From: Marivirga lumbricoides
GTDB lineage: Bacteria; Bacteroidota; Bacteroidia; Cytophagales; Cyclobacteriaceae
NCBI RefSeq assembly: GCF_014636295.1
Contig: NZ_BMEC01000001.1
Coordinates: forward strand, 496,001 to 560,000
Length of the DNA stretch: 64,000 nt
Reading direction: 5' to 3'
The position numbers and the translations under genes are program-made. Shown here piece by piece: positions 8,854 through 18,108 of the stretch. Every line of letters begins with the position of its first letter. The stretch's first letter is position 1. The notes below the pieces were generated by a model. The model was not told the origin of the DNA, did not search any database, and saw nothing but the letters and a program-made list of their open reading frames with translations.

Positions 8854-11668
8854 TATTCTGGTTTTGAAGTTGCTCTGCTCTCATTTTATGAGTAACTCTT
8901 TTAATATGTCTGGTATTTATGATTAGTAATAACTTATTCATTAGCTTCCCTAAAGGAGAAATAGTTAAAGCTAAAATTACATTAATAATAAATGCGTAAA
9001 CCGGGGAATCCTCCACATATCCTTGAAGGTTATTTTCTAAAATAGTAGCAATAAATTCTAAAATCAATATTAAAGTAAGAAATGTGACTGTATTAGTGAG
9101 ATAAGAATTCCTACTGGTTCTGTTCAACTTTAATGAAATGAGGATGATAGTACTAAAAAAGGCAATCTCCAAAACATAAAACCACCACGTTTTCCAATAA
9201 GGGGGTAATACTTCGAAAGAGAGGTCAAAATCGGTTATTTCACCTGAAAACCCACTTCTTGCTTTTATTTGGAGCACATATTCACCAACAGGCAAATAAG
9301 GGAAATCAATCTCACCGGCCTTTGACCAATCAGACCATTCTTCAGTGAGCCCCTTTACGAAATATTGATAACTCACCCCTTCCGGAAAAAGATAATCTAT
9401 AGTACTTAAATTAATCTTTAGAGAATTATTACTGTATTCTAACTTTAGTTCCTGATACTCTGAAAGCTCTTCATTCTGCTTGTAAACAGAATTAATAAAG
9501 CTTTCCGGTAACGTCTGCCATTTCTTGGTATTTGCCTGTAAAGCTATTACCCTATTTTCCGCTACTAAATAAATGATTGAATCAGAAGGTGCATGTATAT
9601 ACTTGATATAAGGTAAAACTTTCAACCATTGTAAATTCAGAAAGGGAGATTGACTATTTTTAATTTTCCATTCATCCTGAGGGGTATCCAACCAAAGTGT
9701 CTGCCGTGTGTCCTTTACAAAATACCTCAAGCTTTCTGTGAATTTATCCTCCAGTATAACCTCATCTTTATCCTGGTCCACAATATACACACCATCCAGC
9801 TTCAATACTTTGAAAAACCCTTTCTCATAAAAAATCATCATTTTATCCGAAAAATCATTCTCAATGTAGAAAGACTGCAAGCTTTTAAGCTGTTTGTTCA
9901 GTAATTTGAAAACGAAAACCTCATTATCACCCACCAAAGCCATTTGTTGATCATGGATGGCTATATCATATACAGCATTGGAAAAATGGTTTTGAGTAGT
10001 AAAGTTGCTGGTGGACATATCTACGCTGAATAATCCGAATTCACCTGCCAGCCAAAGTGTTTTTTCGTTCTTTTGATAAAATGCTCTTTCTATAAACCTG
10101 CGGTCACTTAGTTTAGTAATTATTGTACCATTAATAAGGAAAACACCTACAGTTGTTACAGCTATTACCCCTTTAGGTGTTTCAATTAGCTCAGTTACTT
10201 TTCTTTCAATATTCTCTACTGGAAGAAACTGATATTTGATTGATTTAAGCTTTGAAACGTTTACCACTTTATTGATGGTTTTAAACCTCACCTGCTTTTT
10301 ATCAGGGGCTGCAGGCTTTTCGGACTTCATCATCTCATCCATTGCTTTAATATTAGCTATGGAATCGCGTAAAGCGCTTTCTTTTTCTGCAAGCTTATCT
10401 TTTAACTTACCAAAATGAAAACCTTGCTTTCTATAAATTTTCTTATACTTATCAAGTGTTTCTTCAATAAACTGTTCCTGATCCTGCCCGTCTTGTTCCT
10501 TGCTTAAATTAAAAATGTTATCCAAAAACTTACTTTCATTTTCGTCCTCTGGTTTTCTTTCAGGTTCTAACTCCACCCTAACCTTTTCCTTCATCACCTT
10601 CTTTAAAGTTTCATAGTCTTTCACCTGAGTCAAAAAATACAACCCTTCGTTGGTTCCTACATATAAGGTATCATTGTGCATCAGCACAGCTTCCGGAATA
10701 CCTCTAAGGCCAGGATAATGATGAAATTCTTTAATAGGGATTTCTAATGACGCTCTTGAAATACCTGCGCCATGGGCTAACCATATACCTTGCTGATCAT
10801 CACTGGTTACTGCAGTAACTTCATCGGATGGCAAGCCATTATAATATTGAATAGTATTGAGGATTTTTTTACTGGCTATATCCACTAAGACAGCTCCTCC
10901 ATTCAAGGTGGCTATCACTATTTTATCTCCAAGAATTTTACCCGAGACGGGATAATTATCTCTCAGGTATTCATTCAACTCTTCTGAGAAAACATTGAAA
11001 TTTTTACCGTCAAAAGCAAAAAAATCACCATTATCATAAGCGAAAAACACAAGTGAGTCTGTCTGGCAGGAAAATATAAAGTCTGTATCATCAGGGGCAT
11101 AAAGGTTTAAATCCAACCAAGCACCTTCATAGTACTCTAAAAGAAAATTACCGTTAAATGCATACAGTTTATCCTGGTAGGTAAAAATATCGTTGTATCC
11201 TAACTCACTATTAAAAACTGTATCCACCTTAAAATTTGGGGGGAACAAGGCTAAAATTCTACTTCCTGCCAGGTAGTAATATGTGGATTTATGTTTGATC
11301 AAATCAGCGCCTATTAAAAACTCAGGATTTCGAAATACCGGCCTAACATTATTTTGATAGTATTTATTTTCTTCAATTTTGGAAATTCCTTCACGTGTTA
11401 GAAGAAAAAGGGTGGAATCCAGTTTTATAAAACGAAGAGGACTACTATTTACTGAAAGCTTTTCCCAGTTTCTACCATCAAATTGAAGTAACTCTCTTCT
11501 GTGGGCAAGCAATAGTCTTCCGCGCCCATCAATTGTCAGGTCATTGAAAACATAATCCTGCTTGGGAATTGGAACAGAGAAATGTTTGAGAGAAAGGTGA
11601 CCGTCTTGTGCTACTCCCTGGGAAATTACAAAGAGCAAAGGGATTAAGATTACAATTAGTCTTTTCAT
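8840..11668 (-). CDS. Y_Y_Y domain propeller membrane protein without kinase domain
   Basis: The 942-residue protein has a signal peptide (residues 1-20), a long beta-propeller-type region interrupted by a charged, probably coiled-coil insertion (about 365-460), a Y_Y_Y domain ending in LPVGEYVLQIKARSG and FEVLPPYWKTWWFY (about 735-830), then three hydrophobic helices (about 829-847, 860-877, 890-905) and a short basic tail. The layout up to the first helix is that of hybrid two-component or LuxR-type Y_Y_Y sensors, but no kinase, phosphatase or DNA-binding domain follows. It is therefore a possible sensor needing a partner. It overlaps the thioesterase gene by 14 bases. Confidence 0.75.
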   Translation of the reverse strand: MKRLIVILIPLLFVISQGVAQDGHLSLKHFSVPIPKQDYVFNDLTIDGRGRLLLAHRRELLQFDGRNWEKLSVNSSPLRFIKLDSTLFLLTREGISKIEENKYYQNNVRPVFRNPEFLIGADLIKHKSTYYYLAGSRILALFPPNFKVDTVFNSELGYNDIFTYQDKLYAFNGNFLLEYYEGAWLDLNLYAPDDTDFIFSCQTDSLVFFAYDNGDFFAFDGKNFNVFSEELNEYLRDNYPVSGKILGDKIVIATLNGGAVLVDIASKKILNTIQYYNGLPSDEVTAVTSDDQQGIWLAHGAGISRASLEIPIKEFHHYPGLRGIPEAVLMHNDTLYVGTNEGLYFLTQVKDYETLKKVMKEKVRVELEPERKPEDENESKFLDNIFNLSKEQDGQDQEQFIEETLDKYKKIYRKQGFHFGKLKDKLAEKESALRDSIANIKAMDEMMKSEKPAAPDKKQVRFKTINKVVNVSKLKSIKYQFLPVENIERKVTELIETPKGVIAVTTVGVFLINGTIITKLSDRRFIERAFYQKNEKTLWLAGEFGLFSVDMSTSNFTTQNHFSNAVYDIAIHDQQMALVGDNEVFVFKLLNKQLKSLQSFYIENDFSDKMMIFYEKGFFKVLKLDGVYIVDQDKDEVILEDKFTESLRYFVKDTRQTLWLDTPQDEWKIKNSQSPFLNLQWLKVLPYIKYIHAPSDSIIYLVAENRVIALQANTKKWQTLPESFINSVYKQNEELSEYQELKLEYSNNSLKINLSTIDYLFPEGVSYQYFVKGLTEEWSDWSKAGEIDFPYLPVGEYVLQIKARSGFSGEITDFDLSFEVLPPYWKTWWFYVLEIAFFSTIILISLKLNRTSRNSYLTNTVTFLTLILILEFIATILENNLQGYVEDSPVYAFIINVILALTISPLGKLMNKLLLIINTRHIKRVTHKMRAEQLQNQNNEQN

Positions 11669-12078
11669 TGGTAAATATTAGCCGCATCAAAAATACCTTA
11701 TTTTGGTCAGGTAATTAGCACATTCCATTTAATTTCTGCAAGATTGATTTCTTAGCCTGAGCACAAGTAAAAAAGAAAACATAAAACCCCTTCTCTACCA
11801 TAAATTGAAATCAATAGAATAAACAGCTTAAATTCTTAAATATTCTATATTAGCTAAATTAGTCCATCCCTGATGTATCTGAAGAAAAAACTCCTGTTAA
11901 AATTATAAAATATGTAGCTGCTGATTCATTCTCTTTAAACACAAAAACATACCTTTAGAATAAATACTAATCACAACAATGTTTCTCTAATTATTTGAAT
12001 TCCAACCTATAAACCTTAGCAACGCAACCATTAAATAGCTGTAGCAGTTAAAATAGTCCATAATCAAACATTTAATTT
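11669..12078. other. intergenic region between divergent genes
   Basis: This 410-bp AT-rich stretch separates the divergent propeller and porin genes. CAAAAATA at 11688-11695 is a minus-strand -7 element (TATTTTTG) close to the propeller start; a matching -33 TTG is lacking. Nothing else convincing was seen, neither RNA gene nor repeat. Confidence 0.5.
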
Positions 12079-12681
12079 ATGAAAAAATCAATTTTAGTAA
12101 TTGCCATTTTGTTTTCAGGATTTTGTGGATTCGCCCAAAATGACCAGTCAGGAATAAGAGGTTCATTTAACTTATCTAATTTATACGTAGATGATGTAAA
12201 TGATGAAAATACTAAACCCGGTTTTTCTGCCGGAGTGTATTTCCGAAAGTCAATTAGTGAAGCGTTAAGTATACAACCAGAAATTAACTATAGTCTTAAA
12301 GGTTCTCAGATAACTTATAACGGCTTATTTGGAAATGGAAATTATAGATTTAATTTATCTTACATAGAAATTCCGGTTTTAGCTAATATTCATTTAGGTG
12401 AAAGTTTATATATTTCAGCAGGTCCCTATGTAGCAGCACTTATAGCTGCGAAAGTAAAAGATATAGATGGTGATGGAAGTGTCAATTCAGTAAGGGAATT
12501 AGATAGAGATGATTTCAATACTTTTGATTATGGTGTTGCCGCAGGTTTAGGTTTTGACTTTACAGGTGGCACCGCAGGAGTCAGATATAATTACGGATTA
12601 AATGAAGTTGCTCCAGATGTTCAAAGTCTTGATAATGGTAAAAATTCTGTTTTACAATTTTTTATTGGTTTTGCATTCTAA
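12079..12681 (+). CDS. porin family outer-membrane beta-barrel protein
   Basis: The 200-residue protein has a signal peptide (cut near FCGFAQ, residue ~20) and alternating amphipathic strands with the PorT/OMP_b-brl_2 pattern: GIRGSFNLSNLY, ISEALSIQPEINYSLKG, YIEIPVLANIHLG, LYISAGPYVAALI, and a C-terminal strand ending in an aromatic residue (FFIGFAF), as required for outer-membrane insertion. It is paralogous to the next gene. A strong terminator follows, so it forms its own transcript. Confidence 0.85.
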   Translation: MKKSILVIAILFSGFCGFAQNDQSGIRGSFNLSNLYVDDVNDENTKPGFSAGVYFRKSISEALSIQPEINYSLKGSQITYNGLFGNGNYRFNLSYIEIPVLANIHLGESLYISAGPYVAALIAAKVKDIDGDGSVNSVRELDRDDFNTFDYGVAAGLGFDFTGGTAGVRYNYGLNEVAPDVQSLDNGKNSVLQFFIGFAF

Positions 12682-12705
12682 ACAAAATCATGAACTCGAA
12701 TGAAA

Positions 12706-12739
12706 CAAATAGCCGGCTAGCTCCGGCTATTTGCTTTTT
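12706..12739 (+). terminator. Rho-independent terminator after first porin gene
   Basis: CAAATAGCCGG (12706-12716) and CCGGCTATTTG (12723-12733) form a perfect 11-bp stem with a six-base loop, followed by CTTTTT. Confidence 0.9.
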
Positions 12740-12878
12740 AAAGCTACAAAAGATAAGGAATAATAGGAGAAATTGGACAATAACCATTGATTGATATTCA
12801 GTAAGAAAAATTCTATCATTTATCACAACCCTACAATGTGAAAACGGTTGGATTGTACTAGAACTAAAACTTTTTATT

Positions 12879-13514
12879 ATGAAAAAAACAATTTTTTTAT
12901 TGGGACTGCTAATCCCTTTTAGCTTTAGCACATTCGCACAAATGGATGATGATGCAGACAAAGAAAGTAAAGTAGGTATTCGCGGAAGCTTTAACCTTAC
13001 CAACTGGTACGAGGATGAACTGGATGATAAAAATCTGAAAGCAGGTTTTGGTGTAGGGATATTCTATCGGGGGTTTGTTTCTGACAATTTCAGTATTCAG
13101 CCGGAGATAGGCTTTACTCAAAAAGGATCTACTTTTGAATATGATGTTTTATGGGCTGATGGAGAGGTAAGAGGAATTTTAAACTATGTTGAACTTCCGG
13201 TTCTTTTTAACATTCACCCAACAGATTTTCTTCACATAGGCGCTGGTCCTTATGTTGCTACGCTTATTTCTGCAAAGGCTAAAGCAGTAGATGATGATGG
13301 AGACTCATTTGAAGGAGAAGAATCATTTGACAGAGACAATTTTCAAACATTTGATTGGGGATTTGCTATTGATGCCGGACTTGATTTCGATAACGTAAGC
13401 GTAGGAGCCAGATATGGTCTGGGTTTGCAAAATGTTGAATGGGATACAGATTTAGCTGAGGGAGATTTAGGCAAAAACTCAGCTCTTCAAATTTACATTG
13501 GATTTATGTTCTAA
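12879..13514 (+). CDS. porin family outer-membrane beta-barrel protein (paralogue)
   Basis: The 211-residue protein has a signal peptide (to about residue 20) and the same strand order as its neighbour: GIRGSFNLTNWYEDELDDKNLKAGFG, FSIQPEIGFTQKGS, YVELPVLFNIHP, LHIGAGPYVATLIS and a terminal YIGFMF. The acidic segment before the last strands is longer. The two genes look like a tandem duplication that has diverged. A strong terminator follows it. Confidence 0.85.
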   Translation: MKKTIFLLGLLIPFSFSTFAQMDDDADKESKVGIRGSFNLTNWYEDELDDKNLKAGFGVGIFYRGFVSDNFSIQPEIGFTQKGSTFEYDVLWADGEVRGILNYVELPVLFNIHPTDFLHIGAGPYVATLISAKAKAVDDDGDSFEGEESFDRDNFQTFDWGFAIDAGLDFDNVSVGARYGLGLQNVEWDTDLAEGDLGKNSALQIYIGFMF

Positions 13515-13546
13515 TAAACATTATTATTAACTTGAACAAAGATTTT

Positions 13547-13573
13547 AGCCCTGTGAAAGCAGGGCTTTTTTTT
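13547..13573 (+). terminator. Rho-independent terminator after second porin gene
   Basis: AGCCCTG (13547-13553) pairs with CAGGGCT (13560-13566) over a six-base loop and is followed by seven T. Confidence 0.9.
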
Positions 13574-13733
13574 GATTATAGTCTACAAAGTCTATCCAAA
13601 AATTAAGTTAAAGCCAACACAATTATGGACTTAGAAATTGATCTTGATCATAATGTTACAGAGATGATAAAGTGAGTATTTCATTAACTCACTAAGTTTA
13701 TTTCCATATCATAAACTAATTTCAACCTTCTAT

Positions 13734-13766
13734 AAAAAAATAGCATCAGAGTTTCATCTGATGCTA
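13734..13766 (-). terminator. Rho-independent terminator after the OmpA-family gene
   Basis: On the minus strand TAGCATCAGA and TCTGATGCTA (13757-13766 and 13741-13750) form a 10-bp stem with a six-base loop followed by seven T. The 305-bp convergent gap 13515-13819 otherwise holds only the opposing porin terminator; the 160 bases between them show nothing. Confidence 0.85.
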
Positions 13767-13819
13767 CATTAATATATTGAAAAACACAGGATATTATGTT
13801 CTATTAATTATAACTCTAG

Positions 13820-15865
13820 TTAATTGAAGTCAAATTCGTCTTCTTCAGTCTTGTTTTGTGGCTCAAGCCTTTCCTCTTTCACCTCTACTTGCACATTGTC
13901 CTTTTTAAACAAAGCATCTTCCTGCTGTTTTATACGTTTTGCTATTTCCTTGTCATATTCAGTTACCTTAAACTCAGTACGCCTGTTGGTTTCATGCTCC
14001 TCCTCTGTCTGAGCATCAGGTATTTTTAATTGGCTTTCCCCATAACCTCTGGCAGTAATTCTGGAAGCATCAATTCCCTGACTGATAATATAAGCCACAG
14101 CAGATTGAGCCCTTCTTTTAGAAAGATCCTGGTTATAAGCTGCTTCACCCCTTGCATCCGTATGAGAGCTTAACTCTATTTTGATTGGCGGATTATCTTT
14201 TAAAATAGTCACTAACCTATCAAGCTCTATAGCGGCATCTGCACGAATATTGGCTGAATCGAAATCATAATAAATATTTTCCAGCTCGAAGGCTTTATCT
14301 AAAATGATCTCTTCCAAAAGAATAGTTGTTTCGAAAATTTTATTAGTTATCAGCTCTGTAAGCGTGCTTTTATCAACTGTTTTTCCTACTGTAGAGAAAA
14401 GTTTCCTTGTAGTAAAGTAATCTTCTTTTTCTGCAATAATGAAGTAGTTTTCTTCTTCAGAAACCCGAAAATTAAATTTACCATCCTGACTGGTAAGCAC
14501 TTCTCCTAACAATACGCTATCCTGAGAAAAGAAACGAACATTTACCCCTGGTAAAATGACCTCTTCATTGTTACTATTATTGGTTGTTGTGGTTCCTACC
14601 AGGTAATAGTTAACAATTTTAAGATTAGGATCTTCATTCTTAAAAGTATAAATATCGTCTCTACCTTTTCCATTAGGCCTGTCTGAAGAAAAGAATCCCC
14701 GGTCAGGAGCATAAAGAAACAAAGCAAAATCATCTTTATTGGAATTCATGGGGTTTCCCATGTGGGTCACATATATTTTTCCTGCTTTTCTTTCAGCGTA
14801 AAATAAATCCAGTTTACCAAGTCCGGGATGACCATTGGAGGAGAAGAAAAGTCTCCCATCCTGAGAAGTAGCAGGAAAAAGCTCATCTTCAGGCGTGTTA
14901 ATTTGCGGGCCTAAGTTTCTTACATTTCCCCAAACACCACGGCTATTTACTGTAGCAGAATACAGATCATTTCCGCCAAAACCGCCTTCGCGATTGGAAG
15001 AAAAATAAAGAGTTCTATCATCCGAACTAAATGCAGGTGTAGAGTTCCATGCGTTGGGATCATTGATAGCCATGAGTTGTGGTTCAGACCACTGCCCGTT
15101 TCTATACCTGGTAATATAGAGGTTTACATCGTTAAGTCCCTTTCTTTTACCAGTGTTTCCTCTGGCAAAAACCATAGTTCTACCATTGGAGGTAATAGCA
15201 ATTGATCCTTCATTGGCATTAGGCCAATTTATAATATCCGGTAGCTTTGTAATGCTGGTCGTATCGACTAGCGCCCCTTTTGATTTTACTTTATAAATGT
15301 CAGAAAAGTTTTCGCCAGTAGCTTTGTAAATTTTCCCATCATCCCTTGTTGAGGTGAAATACAATTCACCATCATGAAAATAAGGGGAATACTCCGAAGC
15401 AGATGTATTGATTTCATTTAATGGATTAACTGTGTAGTAGGATTCATCTTCCAATATTTCATCGATATTATTAAGATTGTCCAGTTCATGCTCAACCAGC
15501 TCTTTTACTTTAGGATCAGTAGCTTCCAACATATACTCCTGAAGTACTTGCTCTGCAGCTTCATAATTTGCATTAGCCTTAAGTGAAAGTGCATAATTAT
15601 AATAAATCATTTCCTGATCATAACCCAGCTCTATAGCTTTCTTGTAATAAGGAGTAGCTATTTCCAATCGGTTAGAAAGCCTGTAAGATTCGGCCAGGTA
15701 ATAATAAGCCTCAGCGGGTTGCTCCTCTTTCTTTATAACAGATTCATAAAGACCTATGGCAAGATCGTATTCCCCGTTATCAAATTTCTTCTCTGCCTTT
15801 TTACTAACAGAACAAGCTGCCAAAGAGAGGCAAAGAAATGCAACTAATAGCTTCCTTTTAATCAT
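13820..15865 (-). CDS. PorE-like TPR/WD40-like/OmpA lipoprotein
   Basis: The 681-residue protein has a lipobox (LSLAAC, Cys18), TPR repeats (about 25-120), a PD40/WD40-like propeller (about 150-410 with repeats such as STPAFSSDDRTLYFSSNR and LFPATSQDGRLFFSSN), a carboxypeptidase-regulatory-like domain (about 425-500) and a C-terminal OmpA peptidoglycan-binding domain (IELSSHTDARG...YNQDLSKRRAQS...ITARGYGESQ, about 530-640). This order is that of PorE, a type IX secretion component that anchors the apparatus to peptidoglycan. Other Bacteroidota have several such paralogues, so T9SS membership is inference. It has its own terminator. Confidence 0.85.
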   Translation of the reverse strand: MIKRKLLVAFLCLSLAACSVSKKAEKKFDNGEYDLAIGLYESVIKKEEQPAEAYYYLAESYRLSNRLEIATPYYKKAIELGYDQEMIYYNYALSLKANANYEAAEQVLQEYMLEATDPKVKELVEHELDNLNNIDEILEDESYYTVNPLNEINTSASEYSPYFHDGELYFTSTRDDGKIYKATGENFSDIYKVKSKGALVDTTSITKLPDIINWPNANEGSIAITSNGRTMVFARGNTGKRKGLNDVNLYITRYRNGQWSEPQLMAINDPNAWNSTPAFSSDDRTLYFSSNREGGFGGNDLYSATVNSRGVWGNVRNLGPQINTPEDELFPATSQDGRLFFSSNGHPGLGKLDLFYAERKAGKIYVTHMGNPMNSNKDDFALFLYAPDRGFFSSDRPNGKGRDDIYTFKNEDPNLKIVNYYLVGTTTTNNSNNEEVILPGVNVRFFSQDSVLLGEVLTSQDGKFNFRVSEEENYFIIAEKEDYFTTRKLFSTVGKTVDKSTLTELITNKIFETTILLEEIILDKAFELENIYYDFDSANIRADAAIELDRLVTILKDNPPIKIELSSHTDARGEAAYNQDLSKRRAQSAVAYIISQGIDASRITARGYGESQLKIPDAQTEEEHETNRRTEFKVTEYDKEIAKRIKQQEDALFKKDNVQVEVKEERLEPQNKTEEDEFDFN

Positions 15866-15928
15866 TTAGGTAATTAAGTCAATTTGTATTGTAGTTAACG
15901 TATTTTTACTCAAAAAAATACCTGTAGT

Positions 15929-16411
15929 CTAAAAAAAACGATTCATCCAACTGCTTTTAGCAGGTATGACCCAGTTATCATTTAAGGATTGTATATTTTC
16001 TACCAAATTATTGAAAACCAAGCTATTTTCCTGAATATCCCCATCAGCGATCTTCTTTTTAATATTACCTAAAGGAGTTAAAACTACCTCATCATTTATC
16101 AATAAGGCCACCTTACTTTTATCAAGCAGGTTAACGCTAAGCTGTTTTTCTAAACCCTGAATGAAATGCACAGACTTGTCAATAGAACAACCACTAGCCA
16201 TAGTTTGAGTTTCATCCACTGAAATGATAATAAACTGGGCATGACTCACTCGTATTGAAGCCCTTAAAGCCTGATTGTGAGCTGTCCATTCCTCTGAAAA
16301 TTTTTTTCCTTCACTATCAATAAAATCGCATTCTTCATCTGAAAGTTTACGATCAGACTGGTAAATCCAGACTCTTGCTTTTTCATTCAATTCATTAAAA
16401 GGTACGTACAT
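15929..16411 (-). CDS. conserved hypothetical protein of Bacteroidota
   Basis: The 160-residue soluble protein begins YVPFNELNEKARVWIYQSDR and contains WTAHNQALRAS and ASGCSIDKSVHFIQGLEKQ. This matches a small conserved family usually mislabelled as ABC transporter ATPase; no Walker A motif is present here, so that label is wrong. The conserved Cys in SGCSID may be functional. It lies 63 bases upstream of the PorE-like gene, on the same strand. Confidence 0.7.
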   Translation of the reverse strand: MYVPFNELNEKARVWIYQSDRKLSDEECDFIDSEGKKFSEEWTAHNQALRASIRVSHAQFIIISVDETQTMASGCSIDKSVHFIQGLEKQLSVNLLDKSKVALLINDEVVLTPLGNIKKKIADGDIQENSLVFNNLVENIQSLNDNWVIPAKSSWMNRFF

Positions 16412-16882
16412 ATGCTGAATAATTTATCTTCTTGGCTAAACGGAACCTAAATATAATAAGTTCATGCGAAAAGACGGTGATCCGGGAGCATTCTTAGTCA
16501 TTATCAATGAATATGATGTTCAACTATCAAAGAATGTCTTTGTAACCAATCCTAAATATCAGATTTTAAATAAATAGGTAAATAGATAAGGTAAGGTCTC
16601 ATTCACTCAAACCCTGGCTTATTTAATGAATACTTATATTATAATTCAAAACAACAAACCTAAAGATGAATAAATATAACTATTTAAACATTCTGGTTTA
16701 AAGTAGTTATACAAGCTATAGAAATAAAAATCAAATCATTCAATAACCATAGTAGATTTGAAACAGTAATCCATATAATTCGTGAGCTATTTTATAGGTT
16801 TCGTCTAAAAAGCAGTAAGATTTTCTACCTCTACCGCTCAAAACAAATTGAAATTTTTTAATATAAAGTAATTATTTTTTAC
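16412..16882. other. intergenic region, nothing convincing
   Basis: This 471-bp AT-rich gap separates divergent genes. The only reading frame of note is 37 codons (16464-16577, plus strand), which resembles nothing known. No repeat or RNA fold was identified. Confidence 0.5.
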
Positions 16883-17617
16883 ATGAAAAAAGCAACCCAA
16901 AGATTAATGAAGCAATTATTTTCAATAATAGCACTTTCACTTATTTCAACAATTTTTATTTCCTGTGAAAAAGAAGAAGAAAAGATTGAAGAAAGACCAG
17001 GGAAAATACTTCCTACAGTAGTTAAGGCTGAGGTTTTAGAAGAGATAGACTCAATATTCCCTGAACGAACAAACTTTCTGGAATCTCACCCTGAATTATT
17101 TGATGTAAGTGCTGAGAAAAATATAGTCTTAAAAAAAGAATCAGAGGTTTTTTTAACATTTGTTTCTGAAGGGGCCAAATATGAAAACACTTTAGGTTAT
17201 TATATTTATACTCCTTCTGAAGGAACGGTCCAGAAGTCTAATCTAAACCTTCAAGTACTTTTCCCCAACGTGAGTGACGATATTCTAGACCAGGGAGATA
17301 TGCTACAAGTGGGTGATAGTAAATATCCCGCAGGAACAGTAATAGGATTCTTTTTAATAGTAAGGGGCTGGAATTCCGAAAAAGTTGATTTTAATAGAGA
17401 AACATTTTATACCAATACAAATTTTAATCTGGAGCAACAACAACAGCACGTGCTATTTACTTTCCAAGAGTTTAATGAAATTGTACTGGCTTTTGAGGAT
17501 ATATTTACCTCAGATGGGGGTGATAAAGATTTTAATGATATAATCTTCACGATTTCTGATAACAAGGAGAAAAGTACCATATCCAATTTTGACTTAACGA
17601 ATGTAAAGTCTTACTAA
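16883..17617 (+). CDS. DUF4114 domain lipoprotein
   Basis: The 244-residue protein has a lipoprotein signal (IFISC, Cys28) and a C-terminal DUF4114 domain (about 130-230) recognisable from GTVIGFFLIVRGW, the strand HVLFTFQEFNEIVLAFED, and the acidic DGGDKDFNDIIFTIS, which looks like a calcium-binding loop. DUF4114 occurs in secreted adhesin- or PEP-CTERM-type proteins. Its function is unknown. It is monocistronic by position. Confidence 0.8.
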   Translation: MKKATQRLMKQLFSIIALSLISTIFISCEKEEEKIEERPGKILPTVVKAEVLEEIDSIFPERTNFLESHPELFDVSAEKNIVLKKESEVFLTFVSEGAKYENTLGYYIYTPSEGTVQKSNLNLQVLFPNVSDDILDQGDMLQVGDSKYPAGTVIGFFLIVRGWNSEKVDFNRETFYTNTNFNLEQQQQHVLFTFQEFNEIVLAFEDIFTSDGGDKDFNDIIFTISDNKEKSTISNFDLTNVKSY

Positions 17618-17629
17618 GGATTTTAAACA

Positions 17630-17667
17630 TTTTAGAGCTGTTATCTTTTTAATCAACAGTTCTAAAA
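17630..17667 (+). terminator. possible terminator after DUF4114 gene
   Basis: TTTTAGAGCTGTT and AACAGTTCTAAAA form a 13-bp stem with one G-T wobble and a 12-base loop, just after the stop. The T run is weak. Confidence 0.5.
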
Positions 17668-17729
17668 ATTCAATTTTCATTAACTCCTTTTTACTGAACT
17701 GAATCAGCTACTTTATTAAGTATAAATTT

Positions 17730-17766
17730 AAAAGCAGCGAGAGCAAAAAATACTCTCACTGCTTTT
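17730..17766 (-). terminator. terminator after the ferredoxin gene
   Basis: On the minus strand AAAAGCAGTGAGAG and CTCTCGCTGCTTTT form a 14-bp stem with one wobble, ending in TTTT, directly after the ferredoxin stop. Confidence 0.75.
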
Positions 17767-17775
17767 ACATATATT

Positions 17776-18108
17776 TTATAAGTCATTCTCATCAGCAGCC
17801 AGACGTACCAGCATGCCATCCATTGCATCGTTAAGCCGCAACTGGCAAGCTAAGCGGCTATTGTATTCAGCATTTGGCAAAGTATCAATCATATCCAGCT
17901 CATTGTCTCCTGACTCAGAAAGTTTCTCAAAGCCTTCTTCCACTTTAACGTGGCAGGTAGCACAAAGTGCCATACCACCACAGGTTGCCAATACCGGATA
18001 CTCATTGGCCTTTAGAAGTTCCATCAGACTCAAATTCATATCTGTTGGTGCTTCTATCTCTTTGATCTCACCAGTATAATCCTGGACTCTTATTTTAATA
18101 TCAGCCAT
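17776..18108 (-). CDS. [2Fe-2S] adrenodoxin-type ferredoxin
   Basis: The 110-residue protein has the adrenodoxin-type cluster ligands C43-x5-C49-x2-C52 and C88, in ATCGGMALCATCHVKVEEGF and SRLACQLRL. It is a cytosolic one-electron carrier. Its start overlaps the stop of the flavoprotein reductase by one base, so the two are translationally coupled and are very likely redox partners. Confidence 0.93.
   Translation of the reverse strand: MADIKIRVQDYTGEIKEIEAPTDMNLSLMELLKANEYPVLATCGGMALCATCHVKVEEGFEKLSESGDNELDMIDTLPNAEYNSRLACQLRLNDAMDGMLVRLAADENDL

Noticed and set aside
12662-13003. Minus-strand frame of 113 residues
   Set aside because: It overlaps the porin terminator and the start of the second porin gene and has no known pattern.
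15929-16411. ABC transporter ATPase label
   Set aside because: There is no Walker A, Walker B or signature motif; the label is a known misannotation of this small family.
16464-16577. 37-codon frame in the gap between divergent genes
   Set aside because: It has no recognised family and is too short to be supported by sequence alone.
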